Assembly (NCBI GenBank): GCA_000711775.1
Contig: ARYC01000714.1
Span: 85,386 to 149,385, forward strand
Length of the DNA: 64,000 nt
Source: Oxytricha trifallax
Lineage: Eukaryota > Ciliophora > Spirotrichea > Sporadotrichida > Oxytrichidae
Direction of reading: 5' to 3'
The stretch's first letter is position 1. The number at the start of each line of letters is the position of its first letter. Positions 34,355 through 48,200 of this stretch are shown piece after piece. Under the pieces are notes generated by a model. That model saw nothing but the letters and a program-made list of their open reading frames with translations. It was not told where the DNA came from and made no database searches. Made by a program: the position numbers and the translations under genes.

Positions 34355-36279
34355 TTTTAATATTCATAAATTTGAACTTTTTACTTATATTCTCTTTTTT
34401 TAAAAATTATTGTATCAATCTTTTAATCTTTTACAAATATTAAATAAGATAATTTATATTATGCCTTTAAAGATAAAATATATTTTCTTGTAATTATCTA
34501 TTTTTCGAATACTTTAATAGAATTCAATGAATTTTGATGGCATAATATAATCTTTTTAGAAAAAAGTATACTTAAAAGGCATTGATTATTCTTATTCGTT
34601 TAAAAATTTCGAAAAATATTTAAATTGTTTATGATAAGTTAAAATCTCTGTATTATTATTAATATTCTTTAGTATATGTCTAAAGATTTTTCAAAGTCTA
34701 ATATGTTTGATTATTTATAGAGAATAGTTTAGTAGCATTAGAAACTTTATCTTTAATGATATCCAAAAGTAAGAGTATTTACGAAAAAGTTAAAAGCCAT
34801 TACATGCATCGATTGTTTTTGAAGAGTTTATACTTAATACTCGATCTCTTTAGATGTTTCAATAACAAGTAGCTAATTTTGAGTTTTTGAGATATTTTCT
34901 GTTATGATATTAATTAATGATTATAAATTTGCAAAATTTATATAAAATATATTTGTGTATCAATTCAAATTGTAAAAAAATAGAATGAATAATAATAAAT
35001 ATTGATTTTTGACATTCAATTTTATTATAAGACAGAAATATCAGCTTTATAAGAAATAAAAAAAATTAAAAATTCTTGTAAAATGATTTATTAGCAAAAT
35101 AAGTGTTTGATTGATTTATATTGTATTTTACAGGATCAATCAATTTAATTTAAAGGATATTGTAATAATAATATGAAAATTGATACGTCTTTACTTTTTT
35201 AATAAAAATTAAACTTATATATTTATTTGCAATATTGTTGTTTATATTTTATAACTATATAAATTATAATTTTTACTTTTAATGCTGTTGTTTGTGATCA
35301 GCAGTATTTTAAATTTATTAAATTATAAATTCAAATAATATATAGGGCAATCATTTTTTTGATAAAAAAAATTAATACTCTTGTTTTACTATGATTAAAA
35401 TTTATATATATTATTCTTTAAAAAATTTCCTTAATTTATAAAAAATAAGCAAAATATTGAATTAGAATTAACATTGTTAAGAAAGGAGAGAGGGGTTTTG
35501 GGGTCTAAAGAACTGAAATCATTGCAACTCTTAAAAAGCCCTTTTAAGAGCAGAACTATAATAAAAAGATATATAAAAACTAATCATCCATTTTCCTGCA
35601 ATGATATACATTAATAAAATGGAAGAATAAACAAAAAGGTTATGAAAATCAATTACATACCTGAAAAAGAAATAGGATGGCATGAGAGCTTTTAATAATG
35701 AAATTTTATACATTAATAGAATAAACTATTTAGCAATTTATTTCGATCAGTATTTAATTTACCTTAAGATATTATATATGTAATTATTTTATTCTTAATT
35801 TTATGATTATAAATACTTATTACAATTTTCCTAAACTTTTATCTCAACTGATTTTTTAATTTTTATGCTGCATTCCCGCAATAAAATTAACAGCTTGTAT
35901 ATTTTTAATTTTGTATTATTTAATTTCAATACAATAATAACCCAATATTTTGCTTGAAAAACTCATACTATACATTTATGCTTTATTTAGTTCTTTATAA
36001 AAACCACAATAATCTATGACAAATTCATATTTTTTAATTTAGATAGATATTTAATATAAATATATATATAATGAGAAAAAATTAATAAACACATGTTTTT
36101 TAGGGATGAAATAAGTTTCCTATCCCTATCAATCTTTGAATTTGAAGTAAAAAATAAAATAAGTAACGAATATATACTTTATTTTTATTCATTTGATAAT
36201 ATAAATTTAAGAATATTTTTAATTTTATCATGAATAAGATTTTAAGTACATAAAAATTAAATAATATTAGATGCCAAAC
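34355..36279. other. AT-rich spacer between receptor copies 1 and 2
   Basis: No coding block found. The one notable string is GGGGTTTTGGGG at 35492-35503, the telomeric G4T4 repeat. Confidence 0.5.
35492..35503. repeat. Isolated telomeric G4T4G4 string
   Basis: GGGGTTTTGGGG in context GAGAGGGGTTTTGGGGTCTAAAG. It matches the telomere-like tip of TBEs but the flanking terminal-repeat sequence is absent, so it may be a decayed TBE end or chance. Confidence 0.4.
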
Positions 36280-39200
36280 TGCGATTGTAGATGCTCCAGT
36301 GAATAAAAGAGCATTATTTGTGAAATTTATATATCAATTTAAATTGTAAAAAATCGACAAATTTAATGAAAATTTACTACAAAATTAAATTAAATGTGAA
36401 ATCTTCAACTGACTATTAATTTGCTTATAAGATTGATAGTCCACTTGACTTTATTTAAAATGATTACGGATTCTACACATATTGGTTTAGAATTAAATAA
36501 ATATTATTATTTCATAATAATTGTTGGATCTGAACTAAAAGATGGATATAGTATGTTTTTTTTTTAAATATCAAAATATTAAAAATAATTATATTACTAT
36601 TAAGTTGAATATTTTTAATATTGTAGGAATACATTCGAAATTGGGAAATTAATTTTAATTAAATAAATAATTAATCAAAATAGTGGCAGTTGAAGTTGGC
36701 CAATTTGAACGATCTTGGGCTCATTCGATAGAGAATTCAAAATTAGCTGGACTTTACTATTGGCGGTACTATTTTATCGCATCCCTGGAGTGAGATAACT
36801 TCACTTTAATGTGAGGGTATAATTTATTGAATTTAGAGGTGTCTAATTAAAGTGAAGTTATCTCACTCCAGGGATGCGATAAAATAGTACCGCCAATAAT
36901 AAAGTCCAGCTAATTTCTAATTCTCTATCGAATGAGCCCAAGATCGTTTAAATTGGCCAACTTCAACTGCCACTATTTTGATTAATTATTTATTTAATTA
37001 AAATTAATTTCCCAATTTCGAATGTATTCCTACAATATTCAATAAATTTGTTTTAAATTTTATTAACAAAACTATATTTATTATAATTATATTATTATTT
37101 TATTCTTATTATTATTATTATGTTTTAGTGGATAAATTACGATGATTAAACTCAATAAATATTAGATATAAGTATTATTATTTGTCAAGTATATTTGAAT
37201 CTTAAGAATAAAATGTTGAATAAAATTAATCAGGATGAATAGTTGTTTTAATTATGAGGCCTTTTATATAATATTTAGCTGAACTTAATATTTTAGAACA
37301 TAAATTGTTGTTGTATCATCTCAAAGATGTGATAATTTCACTTTTAATTTATAGATTAATAGAATATAGATGAAATTAATCTAAAAAAGATGCATCTCTC
37401 TTTTCAAAGGAATTTTATGATACTAATTAATTTATAAAATTCATATAAATTAAATAAACATAATTAACTTTAAAAAATCAAATTATGTTTTATTTAATTA
37501 TTAATATCATTATTAGATAATAGTATTGCTAAATTTTATGATATTTTAAGTTTAAACAAAAAGGTTAACATATTTAACAATATAATTACAAAAGAAAAAA
37601 TATATTGGAAATAATATAATAGTAGAAGGAGTATTAATTGACTGAGGTAAGGGTGGTAGTGAAATATAATTAACATTTAAGTCTAATTAATTAATTATTT
37701 TAATTTTTGCAATAGCCAACAGAATATGGAGAAGTCAATGAGCAAGAAGTCAAACAGTTTAAAAACATCAACATCACATGGTTGCCATACAGTTACTTAA
37801 GGTAAGGTTTTCTTCTGTTAATCTGGGATATATATAGGCTAATCGACTGAAGCAACTGGTCAGAGCCAGGTCGCATATGTGACGCCACCCTTCACTTGTT
37901 CACTACCTTGGTGGAGGAGGACCTATTGATTATTCGCCGATGATAAACCGTTGGCAGGTCTGGGGCTCGAACCAGGGGTCCTCCTGTGTTTAGTAGGCTG
38001 CCACCCACCTGTCGACCTGGCTCTGACAAAAATAATATATTAAAATAAATTATTAGTTCATTTAAATATTATGTAAGCCATTTTAATAATTCAATTATTT
38101 AATTTGCATATTTAATGATTTTTGGTTTATTTGTAATATTTTATAATATAAAATTAAGGCTTGGAAAAAATATAATTTAATTATTCCAAAATTTTTCCAA
38201 AATTTATAATGAGTATTTCTATATTTGCATTACTCACTCATTTGAGGAATTAAGATTAAAAATGTATAAAAATTATTTTTTACTATCCCTTTATTATAAT
38301 AGTACCCAAATTTATTTCTTTAAGTATTTTACAAATAAAATTAAGTTTTGTAATTACGTTAACATCTGGTGGGTATAAGCGAAGAGATTAATAGGTATAT
38401 AAAATATTATAATATAATCAGAAATATTATTTAAAATCCTATTTATTATATAAGAAATTTGGATATAAAACTCTATTTCTTGAAACTTAAAAAGTAATTT
38501 AAAAATTATTATAAAATACTTTATAAAACATTTCAATTCAAAACCATTAGTGAAATAGATATTTATTTAATTTTAGCTCTGTACATAAAAGCATATTATA
38601 TATTTGGATAGAAAATGATTTGGAATTTTGAAATTTACTAGTTTAAATCTTATCATTCATACAAATAATAGGTTATTTTATTTACTATCGTAAATTATCT
38701 AATCTAAGTTACCTTATTTTTATTGTTTAATGCTTTCAATAATTTTATACTTTTAGTTATATTATTTATGTATCAAATCTTCTTTTTTGTAAAGAATATT
38801 ACTTATGTTAATAAATAGAATTTTTTAACTTTATTATAAGCAACCAAGAAAATATTTCTAATTAAAATAATAAAAAATTATACTTATTAATTGATGAATT
38901 AAATAGAATAGACTATATTCAAGGCAGAATACTTATTACTCTAAAATAGATCTGCTAAAAAAGACATTTGCCTTATATTAAAAATGGAAACGTTAGATAC
39001 TTCAGAATAAATTTTAATTTTATTTTCTTAGACAATTGAAAAATTTAATTTAGTAAATAAAATACAAAATACAATATTTGTAACTTCAATTTAGAATAAA
39101 TATAATAATGCTTTAGTTTGGAAATTAGTCTAAAAATATATATGAAATCAATTTAATATTGTTCTTAAATTTAGAAATTAATTCAATAGCTGCTATCATG

Positions 39201-42200
39201 ATAAATTTAAATTCTTTAATAATTCTTTTTTTTTAATAAAAATTATTATTGTAGAAATACATTTGAATTTGGAAAATTATTTATAATTAAATTAATAATA
39301 AATCAAAATCTTGGCAGTTAAAGTTGGCCAATTTAAACGATCTAGGGCTCATTCAATAGAGAATTTTAAATTAGCTGGACTTTTCTATTGGCGGTACTAT
39401 TTTATCGCATCTATGGAGCGAGATAACTTCACTTTAATGTGAGGGTATAATTTATTGAATTTAGAGGTGTTTAATTAAAATGAAGTTATCTCGCTCCATA
39501 GATGCGATAAAATAGTCCCGCCAATGGTAAAGTCCAGCTAATTTTGAATTCTCTATCGAATGAGCTCTAGATCGTTTAGATTGGCCAACTTTAACTGCCA
39601 CGATTTTGATTTATTATTAATTTAATTATAATTAATTTTCCAAATTCAAATGTATTTTACAATACTAATAAATAATTGAACTCCCAAAATTAATGATTCT
39701 TCGACAAAAATATATAAATTACAGATTTACTTTTTATAAAACTTTTAAACATTAAAATATATGGGGAAATTAATATAAATTAATAGACAAGACAGTTATT
39801 TCTAAATAAAAAAAACAATTATTCAATAATTTTATAATCTAAAATTGTTCTTTATTATTGAAATATAAAGAATTTAGTATATTCAATTTTAAAAATATAA
39901 AAGTAAATATTTAAAAGTAGAGTTTATCAATTTTGATAATCTTTTGATCTCTGTGATTAGTTTGATGATAATACTATAATTTAAGAGAAAGAGAGAAAGA
40001 TAGATATAATTATAAATATTGGGTAAAGTTTCATTCATCTCATATTTTTTTTAAAAAAGTAACGATTCAAAACCCCAAAACCCTTTCAGTAGTTTGATTG
40101 AGTTTTTGATTGATAAAAGTAGACTATTAGTGCATACTTTATTAGGGTTTTAATAGGGTTTATGTAGGGGTTCAATGTTTAAATATCAGTATTTTAATAG
40201 AGTATATGCGAGGTTTGGGGTCAGTTTATGACAGTGAGTATATAGATTTATTGTTTAAGTTGCGATATGGATGTGATGAATATAGTGAATAACTCAAGCC
40301 TGTTCTGAATTATACGTCTATAGCAAGGCTACTCCATAAATCTCCAGCAACTGTGAGGTCTCACTGTCTATTAGCATTGAATTTAAAGAGATAGCATCTT
40401 AATTCTAAGCCTAAGAGACCCTTAAAATTTTAGCAGCATCATATTGACTACCTTATTAATGATAAGACTCTTAAATACTGGGCTCATTTCTCTCTAGCCT
40501 AGAGGGCTCTGATGTTTCATCGCCAATTTCCTGAGCTTCACATATCTGCTTAATCGATAGCTAACATATATAAAAAGAACGGAATATCTTACAAGACAGT
40601 CAATCGCATTAAGAGAGTGATTGACTTTAATGTTCCATTTTATAAGACTAATTTAAAATATATATTCGATTAAATGCAGAGGTCTTAAGAGCATAATATA
40701 AAGTTCATACACGCTGATGAGGCTGTATTTACATTCAATACCTTTATATCAAGGTCTTGGTACAAAAGGTATAGTAATATAGAAGTTTATGACTAAAAGG
40801 TTAAGGTGTAGACTCATGCTATTCTTGGTGGAATAAGTGAAGATAGTGCCCTTGAGACTTATGTTATCCACCCTCGCTCTATAAAGACTGAATAATATAT
40901 TAAGTTCTTGCAATAACTAAGAGATAAGTACGCTGACTATGAGATTATTCTGTTTGTAGATAACTTGTCAGTTCATAAAACTAAAGACTCAAGGAGGGAA
41001 AATGAAAGGCTAAATATAACACCTGTATTTAATGTTCCTTACAGCCCTTAGTTCAATGGAATTGAATTATATTGGGGGTTATTAAAAGGTCATTATAAGA
41101 AATTGCTGCTCTACCATCTGATGCATGATTTAAAGATAGATACAGTCGATTTTATTAAGAGTGCTGCTAAGAGAGTCAGCGATGAGAAAGCTAAAGTATG
41201 CGCAAGAGAAGGGAGATTTTGTGTATATAAATAAGTTTTAGATTTAAGCGAATGAATAAGTTCACATATTAAATTTGCCCGTAAAGGGATTTGGCTTCTC
41301 TTTCTTTTCTTCCTCTTAAGGCTTGCTTGGGCCCATGTTTCCTCTTAGTGCCAGCCCCTGCATCTATGTTCATCTCGTCTGGCTTTTAGAAATCTTTGTA
41401 GAGTTTCTTACTCAATTTATGTTTTACTTGAGACTTTCTCTCTCTGTTTAATTTGCTGCGCTCTTTCATCAAGTATAGCAGTACCAGGTTTTTCTATAAA
41501 GTTAGAAGACTAAGCTTACTTTAGATGAAAGGATGCTTTTGAAGTTCCTACAGCCAGGTATCACTTATTTTAATACCTTGCTTATCTTTTTCTTCAGGTG
41601 AGATGCTGTACCGTTTCTTGTGAGCTTCTTAAATAAGGTAGAATTTTTCGATTGAAAGAAAATAAGAATGCAAAATACAGATTAGAATAAATATTGAGTG
41701 TTAATGTAGTCCTTAACTATAGCTTAAATTCCTCTTCATCACCATAGTCATCATCAACTTCAACTTTTCTTGCTTTCTTCTGATTCCTGCAAGATATTCC
41801 CCTCTTGTTCCTGATGTAGTTGCCTCCAAGTTCCTCTGTAATTTTAATGATTTCTCTTAAAATTTGACCACTTCTCGATTTGAGAACCATATCTTCAATT
41901 TCCTTTGAGAGAACGAGACTCCATTTTGTTTAGTGGAATTTTAACAAATTTGGAGATATTTAAATTTAAAATATGCATATTAAAACTTTTTAAGTTTTAA
42001 TGTATTTTGATTAATGTTTGTACTAATAGTTTTAATCTATAGAGAATTTTTAATAGAGATGTCTTAATTAATTTTAAGATTAGATTTAATAATTAAGAAT
42101 TTGCATATTTTAAATTTAAAAATCTCCAAATTTGTTAAAATTCCACTAAACAAAATGGAGTCTCGTTCTCTCAAAGGAAATTGAAGATATGGTCCTCAAA

Positions 42201-45200
42201 TCGAGAAGTGGTCAAGTTTTAAGAGAAATCATTAAAATTACAGAGGAACTTGGAGTCAACTACATCAGGAACAAGAGGGGAATATCTTGCAGGAATCAGA
42301 AGAAAGCAAGAAAAGTTGAAGTTGATGATGACTATGGTGATGAAGAGGAATTTAAGCTATAGATAAGGACTACATTAACACTCAATATTTATTCTAATCT
42401 GTATTTTGCATTCTTATTTTCTTTCAATCGAAAAATTCTACCTTTACTTCATTTAAGTACTCAGGTTTCAGAGTTGCAAGAACACCAAAGAAGAAGTTTC
42501 TCTCTGGCAACTTATTAGAGAGCTGTAGCTTTGATGGAAGGTAGAGAGCTACGACTGGATCACTCATAGCATCGTCATATAGGTTTGTCACTGATATTTC
42601 AGGGTAGTTAGGTATCTCTATCATCCTAATTTCATTAGACTTAAAAGCTTTTTTCTCTTCACTCAGTAAGGCTTTTAAGAATGAGATTTTAGTTCCCTCC
42701 TAAGTCGGCAAGAACAATCCAACTATTATTGATTTATTAATCTTACTTAAGCACTTACCTTGATATACCAAATATATATAAAGGTCCTCTTTACTTCGAA
42801 AATTTCCTATTAAATCTTGAGATTAAATTCTCATCATTGCATCATTCATAGCTCCATCTTGCTTCCTCTTTCTAGAAATGTTAATGAAATTTAAAATTAT
42901 GGATATCCATTCTAAGTTTATTAAAATCTTACTACTAAATAGGGAGGACCTACTGGAGGTAACCTTAAAAAGATATACGGAGAAGCATTAAAAAACTTGC
43001 TCCAAGTTTCACAGATTGATTTCCATTTTTATCAATCTATCTCCATTAAATTGCTCCTAATAATGTTTAATTATTTTAGGAGGTCCCCCAAATTAAGTTC
43101 AAACTTTATTTGGAGGACATCCTAGAGAAACAAAAATTCATTAGGAGTATTTTAATTTACTAAAATGTATAAAATTCTCATAAAATATGTCAACTTACAG
43201 TTTTTATGGTTAGTTAATTTTCATACCTCTCAGCAAAGAATCTACCAGAGTGCCTTATACTCTCCTATTATAGTTCATCAAGGTATATTATATCATTATT
43301 ATAATAAAATATATCAGAAAACAAAAATGAGCGCTAACCTTTTGAGAAGAGCGGCATTACTTGGATCAAGTCAATAAAAGTTATCATTCAGCAACCAAGA
43401 AAAGTAGAGACCAGAGACGCTTCTACTCAGTGGGAGCCTACTTATGACAACTTTGACCAATCTAGCTATGAGATTTAAATATAAGTTAAGGAGGAGGTCA
43501 TCAAAGAAGATGTGCGAATTGAGGAGGAGGTTTAACAACCCGCCATAGAGCATTAATAAATACCAGCCAAAGTTGACTATTAATGCAAAGAATGTAATAA
43601 AGTTTTCACTTAAAAGTCAACTTATAAAAGACACTTGAGAGATATACACAACGAAATGCCAAAGTTAGATCTCAAGCATTAAAAAAAAGATGGGAAGTAA
43701 ATATGTGAGTTCTGTGAGAAGCCATATTCTCATACTAGAGACCTCAAAGTGCACTTAAAGAAAAAGCACAATTAAAGTTTTGTCTTTATTCATGAACCTA
43801 CAGGGAATAGATTCCTCTAAAAGAGAAAATCAAGAAACCCAGGGGAGTCTCTAAGAGTTGAAGTCTAGAAGTAAGTAAAAATGAAGAAAGCAGTCAAGAA
43901 CTTTCAAGTCTCTGAGATCAATAAAATCATGGTTAAAATAGAGACAATGAAGATTCCAAATTAAAAATTATTGACTTAGATTCTTGCCTAGAAAGTTACC
44001 TCACTCTTGAAAAAAAAATAGAGAAGAGAGTCATAACAGATGACTAATATGCTTACAAGATATATCCTTTCAATTACTTACTTGCTGATGACAAGTTCCA
44101 AATGGAATTTGCTAATGAGTATTATGCTCTTTAAAAGGCAAAGTTAAATGAGTGCAGGCATATCATCTAGCTAGATGCTATTTTATTTGGTAAAGATCAT
44201 GAAGCCTTCAGGCTTCCTTTACTTGAAATGACTTACAGAGAACTCTTAACTGACAATAGATGTCATAGATAAATTAGCGTATAGCAGATAATTGAAGGGA
44301 TTGAAGAGCTTCACAAGCTAGGTTATGTTCATAGAGACTTAAAGTCAGAGAACATCATGATGAACTTTCAGCCTCTTAGAGTTTATATGATTGACTTCAA
44401 CAGAGCTCAAAGAGTGCAAGCCTCTGTATAAGGAAATGTATACGGCACTCCTGGATATTTCCCAGAGAGAAAAGATTGGAGAGATGGAGACACTTAATGG
44501 GATATCTGGGCTCTAGCAGTAATAATAATAGAGAGCGACATGCCAAGAAACGAACACTTTAGCTGCAGGGGTGAGAGAGATTCTAACCAGAGAATCAAAC
44601 AATATCTCGAAAAATAAAATAAATGGAGGTCTCAGAGAACTTGCATACTCAACTATTATCAAGCCAAGCAAAGAGAATTAACAAACAATAGAAACAATCA
44701 AACATAAACTTAGAAAGATAAAATTCAGAGAACTGCCACATGACTCTAAGCTAATGTTTGTGTGAAATATTTTAAAAACTCACTTGCTATAATCACTAAA
44801 ATTACTAATATTTAAACATTAAACCCCTACATAAACCCTATTAAAACCCTAATAAAGTATGCACTAATAGTCTACTTTTATCAATCAAAAACTCAATCAA
44901 ACTACTGAAAGGGTTTTAGGGTTTTGATTATCAAAGCTTAAACAGTTAATTATTTATCAAAGGAGCATATACGGATATTACCTAAATTATTTAACTTTTA
45001 CTTCATTAATTAAATACTTTTTGGAAATATAATAGACCTATCTGTGCATAATAATTTATTAGTTTATTTAATTAATTGCATGACTGAGTATGAAAATATT
45101 GTTGAAATATTATTAATACTTAATATTAGAATGCTAATGAATTAATAATAAAAAATAATTTTACCAATGAATTTAATTTATAAAAATAAATAAATAATAA

Positions 45201-48200
45201 TAATTTAAATTTGGCTTAACCTTAATATAGATATTTATTTAGTTTTAATTTTAACTTGTATAAACTTAATGAATTGAATGTTATTAGTTAATTTTTTAAT
45301 GAGGATTTATCTTTTGATACTTAATAAAAATAACTCATAGTATTTATTGATGCATATAAAATAAACTTAATTTTCTTAATTTTACATGTAAGAAATTTAT
45401 CAAATACCAATTTTTTGAATTATTTTATTGAAAAAATAGATATTTTAAGGGGAAAAAAGTTTACATTATAATTATCTATAAAAATAATTGCTTAAAATTT
45501 ATATGTTACCAACTCATAGATTAATTTCATCCAATAAAACTATATTGTTTGTTACAACTTTGCTGATTATATACTAAATTTATGCTAAATTTACTTTAAA
45601 TTAAAGTATTATGCATCTGTCTTTGCAAAATAAATAAAAATAAGAATGGAATCGTTATACTTTCTTTTAGTCATAGAAATTCTTATATATATTTTCTAGT
45701 TAAATATCTATGAAATTAATTTGATTCGTGTAATAATATTTTAGCAATGTCGAAAATGCCAGAGTAATCTAATTTAATGCGTTTTCAATATTTAATAACT
45801 AAATATAGTTGTAAATAAAAGATGGTTGGAATCATGTAATGTATGGATTTAACAAAGATGTATTTTTACAAGATTTTATAAACAATTAATTTAGACTGTT
45901 ACATGGTACTTTTCGGTTAACATGCGAATTGTAACATACGATGGTGCATTTAATAAAATATAATTTTTGGATAAGTACGATAAATAATTAAGAATCCTTC
46001 TTTTAATATTTTTGATTTAGTAGCAATCATCCTTTTATAAAATTTTATCCCTTTTACATATATTTCATGAGAAACATTTTATTCAAAGATTTATCTTCAA
46101 CCATTAAAATGGGAGAGATGCAATTTTTTTACATTAAACCAGAAGAGCTCCCAAAAATTAGCTATTTTTTACATAAATTTTACTACTAAATAAATAAATA
46201 CATTATTTCTTATATCATTTAAGAAGTTAAAATTAGAGATATCTTGGAGAGATTAAATTTAATAACATTAATTTATTTATTTGAGATATGTTGGGTTGAC
46301 ATGGAGGTATATAACTTTAATATAATAAACTAATCCTTTTTAGATATCGATCAATTTACCAAAAGTATTTCCCATCTGTCATGGACACTAATATTTATTA
46401 CATTTTGATTTAAAAAAATGATTAATTTTACACCTACAGCTTAACATGGGGTAAAACATCATAGGTAAGTTTTTTCAGAAAATTTATCACGTTAATATTA
46501 AAATGGAATATTATATAATCTTATTATTAATTAGTACGACAACAAAGGTAAATATCTAGACGCTAAATAAAAACCATGCAAATTTAAGGAAATTCGAAAA
46601 ATAATGTTTAGGGTATGTTAACTTATTAACTAGAAAATATTACTTAAAGTTAAATAAACCTATTATTAAGCTATTACTTATTATAGTTAAATATATAGGT
46701 AATATATCATATGCACAAAATCTCATAAATTTATAGAGTATATAGGATGAGAGATAAAGTTTCTTATTCTATTTTTTAGTTAATTTTACTGATTAATGAT
46801 CTTTTAATCAAATTGTTGGAGTTAAAGTGGATTTGAAATTATTTATATCTTTGCACGATATAGCGGTATTATAATCATAAAGTTTAAGATGTATTTTCAT
46901 TATAAATATTAAAATGCCAATATCTAAAATTTAATTGCTTAGGTATCTCTAATTTGTTTTTCTTGTTTGAGCTTGAATTTAATTTACATAATTTCACCAA
47001 TAATTGATTAATTAACATTTTTTCTCAATAAACCAATCTAATATAATAAATTTCATTAAAAAAATAAGCAGCCTGTGAAAATTTCATTCGTATTTATTTT
47101 AAAGCGATATAAGACCATTAAAGAAAATAAATAGATAATAATAATTTTGCTTTGAATGGAAAGATTGGAAAGATAAAGACAGATAATTTTAATCTTTTTT
47201 TCTTTTTAATTTTACAGATTTCTTGATCTTGTATCAGAGAGAGTTTGGTGGGATGAGGCAGAAAGCGCTTTGAATCTTTGTAATGCTACTTAAAGATACA
47301 ACTAGGGATCAAACATTTGCATAAAAATAAATTTATAAATTGCGTTGATTGTGAGAAAAGGAAAAAAATTATTAATTAATAAATATAAAAGGAATTTTAA
47401 AATTGATGTAAATTTAATATAATTGTTTTTAATTTTATTTAACTATATATTTTTGTTGTGTAGAAGTTCTATTTATACTATTTAAAATGATGGTCATAAA
47501 ATTAATTATGCATCGATAATGTTAAAATAAAAGAATTATTATTTATGTTATAAGTATTTTATTAAATTATTTTAATTTCAAAAAGTCTATTACTTAAATT
47601 GAATAAATAATTCTAATAAATGAGGCATGCTAAAAATTCTAGATCTATCAATAGCTTATATATTTGATTCATTTGTTAATTTTCATTTATAGAATTTGTT
47701 TTTAAAAAATATATTTTTCAATAGAAATTTAGTTGCCCAATTTTATTTAATTGTGAACTACCTTGCTTGGAATGCAGTTATATATATTTTATTGCATTAA
47801 ATAGATTTAATAAATTGAATTAATGTTTCTTCAGTGAATCTAAATGTTTCAGCTGTGTTGTAGGATATTAATAATTTTATTTATATTTATACACTTTAGT
47901 GGGTTATAAATGTATACCATCAGATTGTCCAAGAGGATAGTACTTTGATTTAAAAAAATTAAATATAAAAATATTCTCCAAGTTAGACCTGCAAAGTTTG
48001 TGTGGATCCTTGTTCTTCATGTTCCGATGCAACCAATTGCCTATATTAAAATATTTAAATTTAATGAATCTTATATAAAATAATATATTGTGACACAGGG
48101 TATCTCTATATTTATGAATTAATATTAATTTAAAATTTAATTGATGATGGAAGTGGTGTTTGTGTTCCAAATACATAAGGATGTTCTGCAGGCACTTATT

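Larger units (their letters stand above)
40068..44926. mobile_element. Complete TBE (telomere-bearing element) transposon, 4859 bp
   Basis: Begins CAAAACCCCAAAACCC and ends with the complement (one base change), with terminal inverted repeats of about 118 bp (40068-40186, 44808-44926). ATT flanks both ends (40065-40067, 44927-44929), the 3 bp ANT target duplication of TBEs. It encodes the three TBE proteins: transposase (+), a 22-kDa-type ORF (-), and a zinc-finger/kinase ORF (+). It is about 0.8 kb longer than the usual ~4.1 kb because of an internal foldback insertion (41637-42442). It lies in the non-coding gap of receptor copy 2. Confidence 0.95.

Noticed and set aside
37953-38027. Functional tRNA gene
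   Set aside because: B box is good, but acceptor and T stems do not pair properly and the segment sits inside an element with inverted ends.
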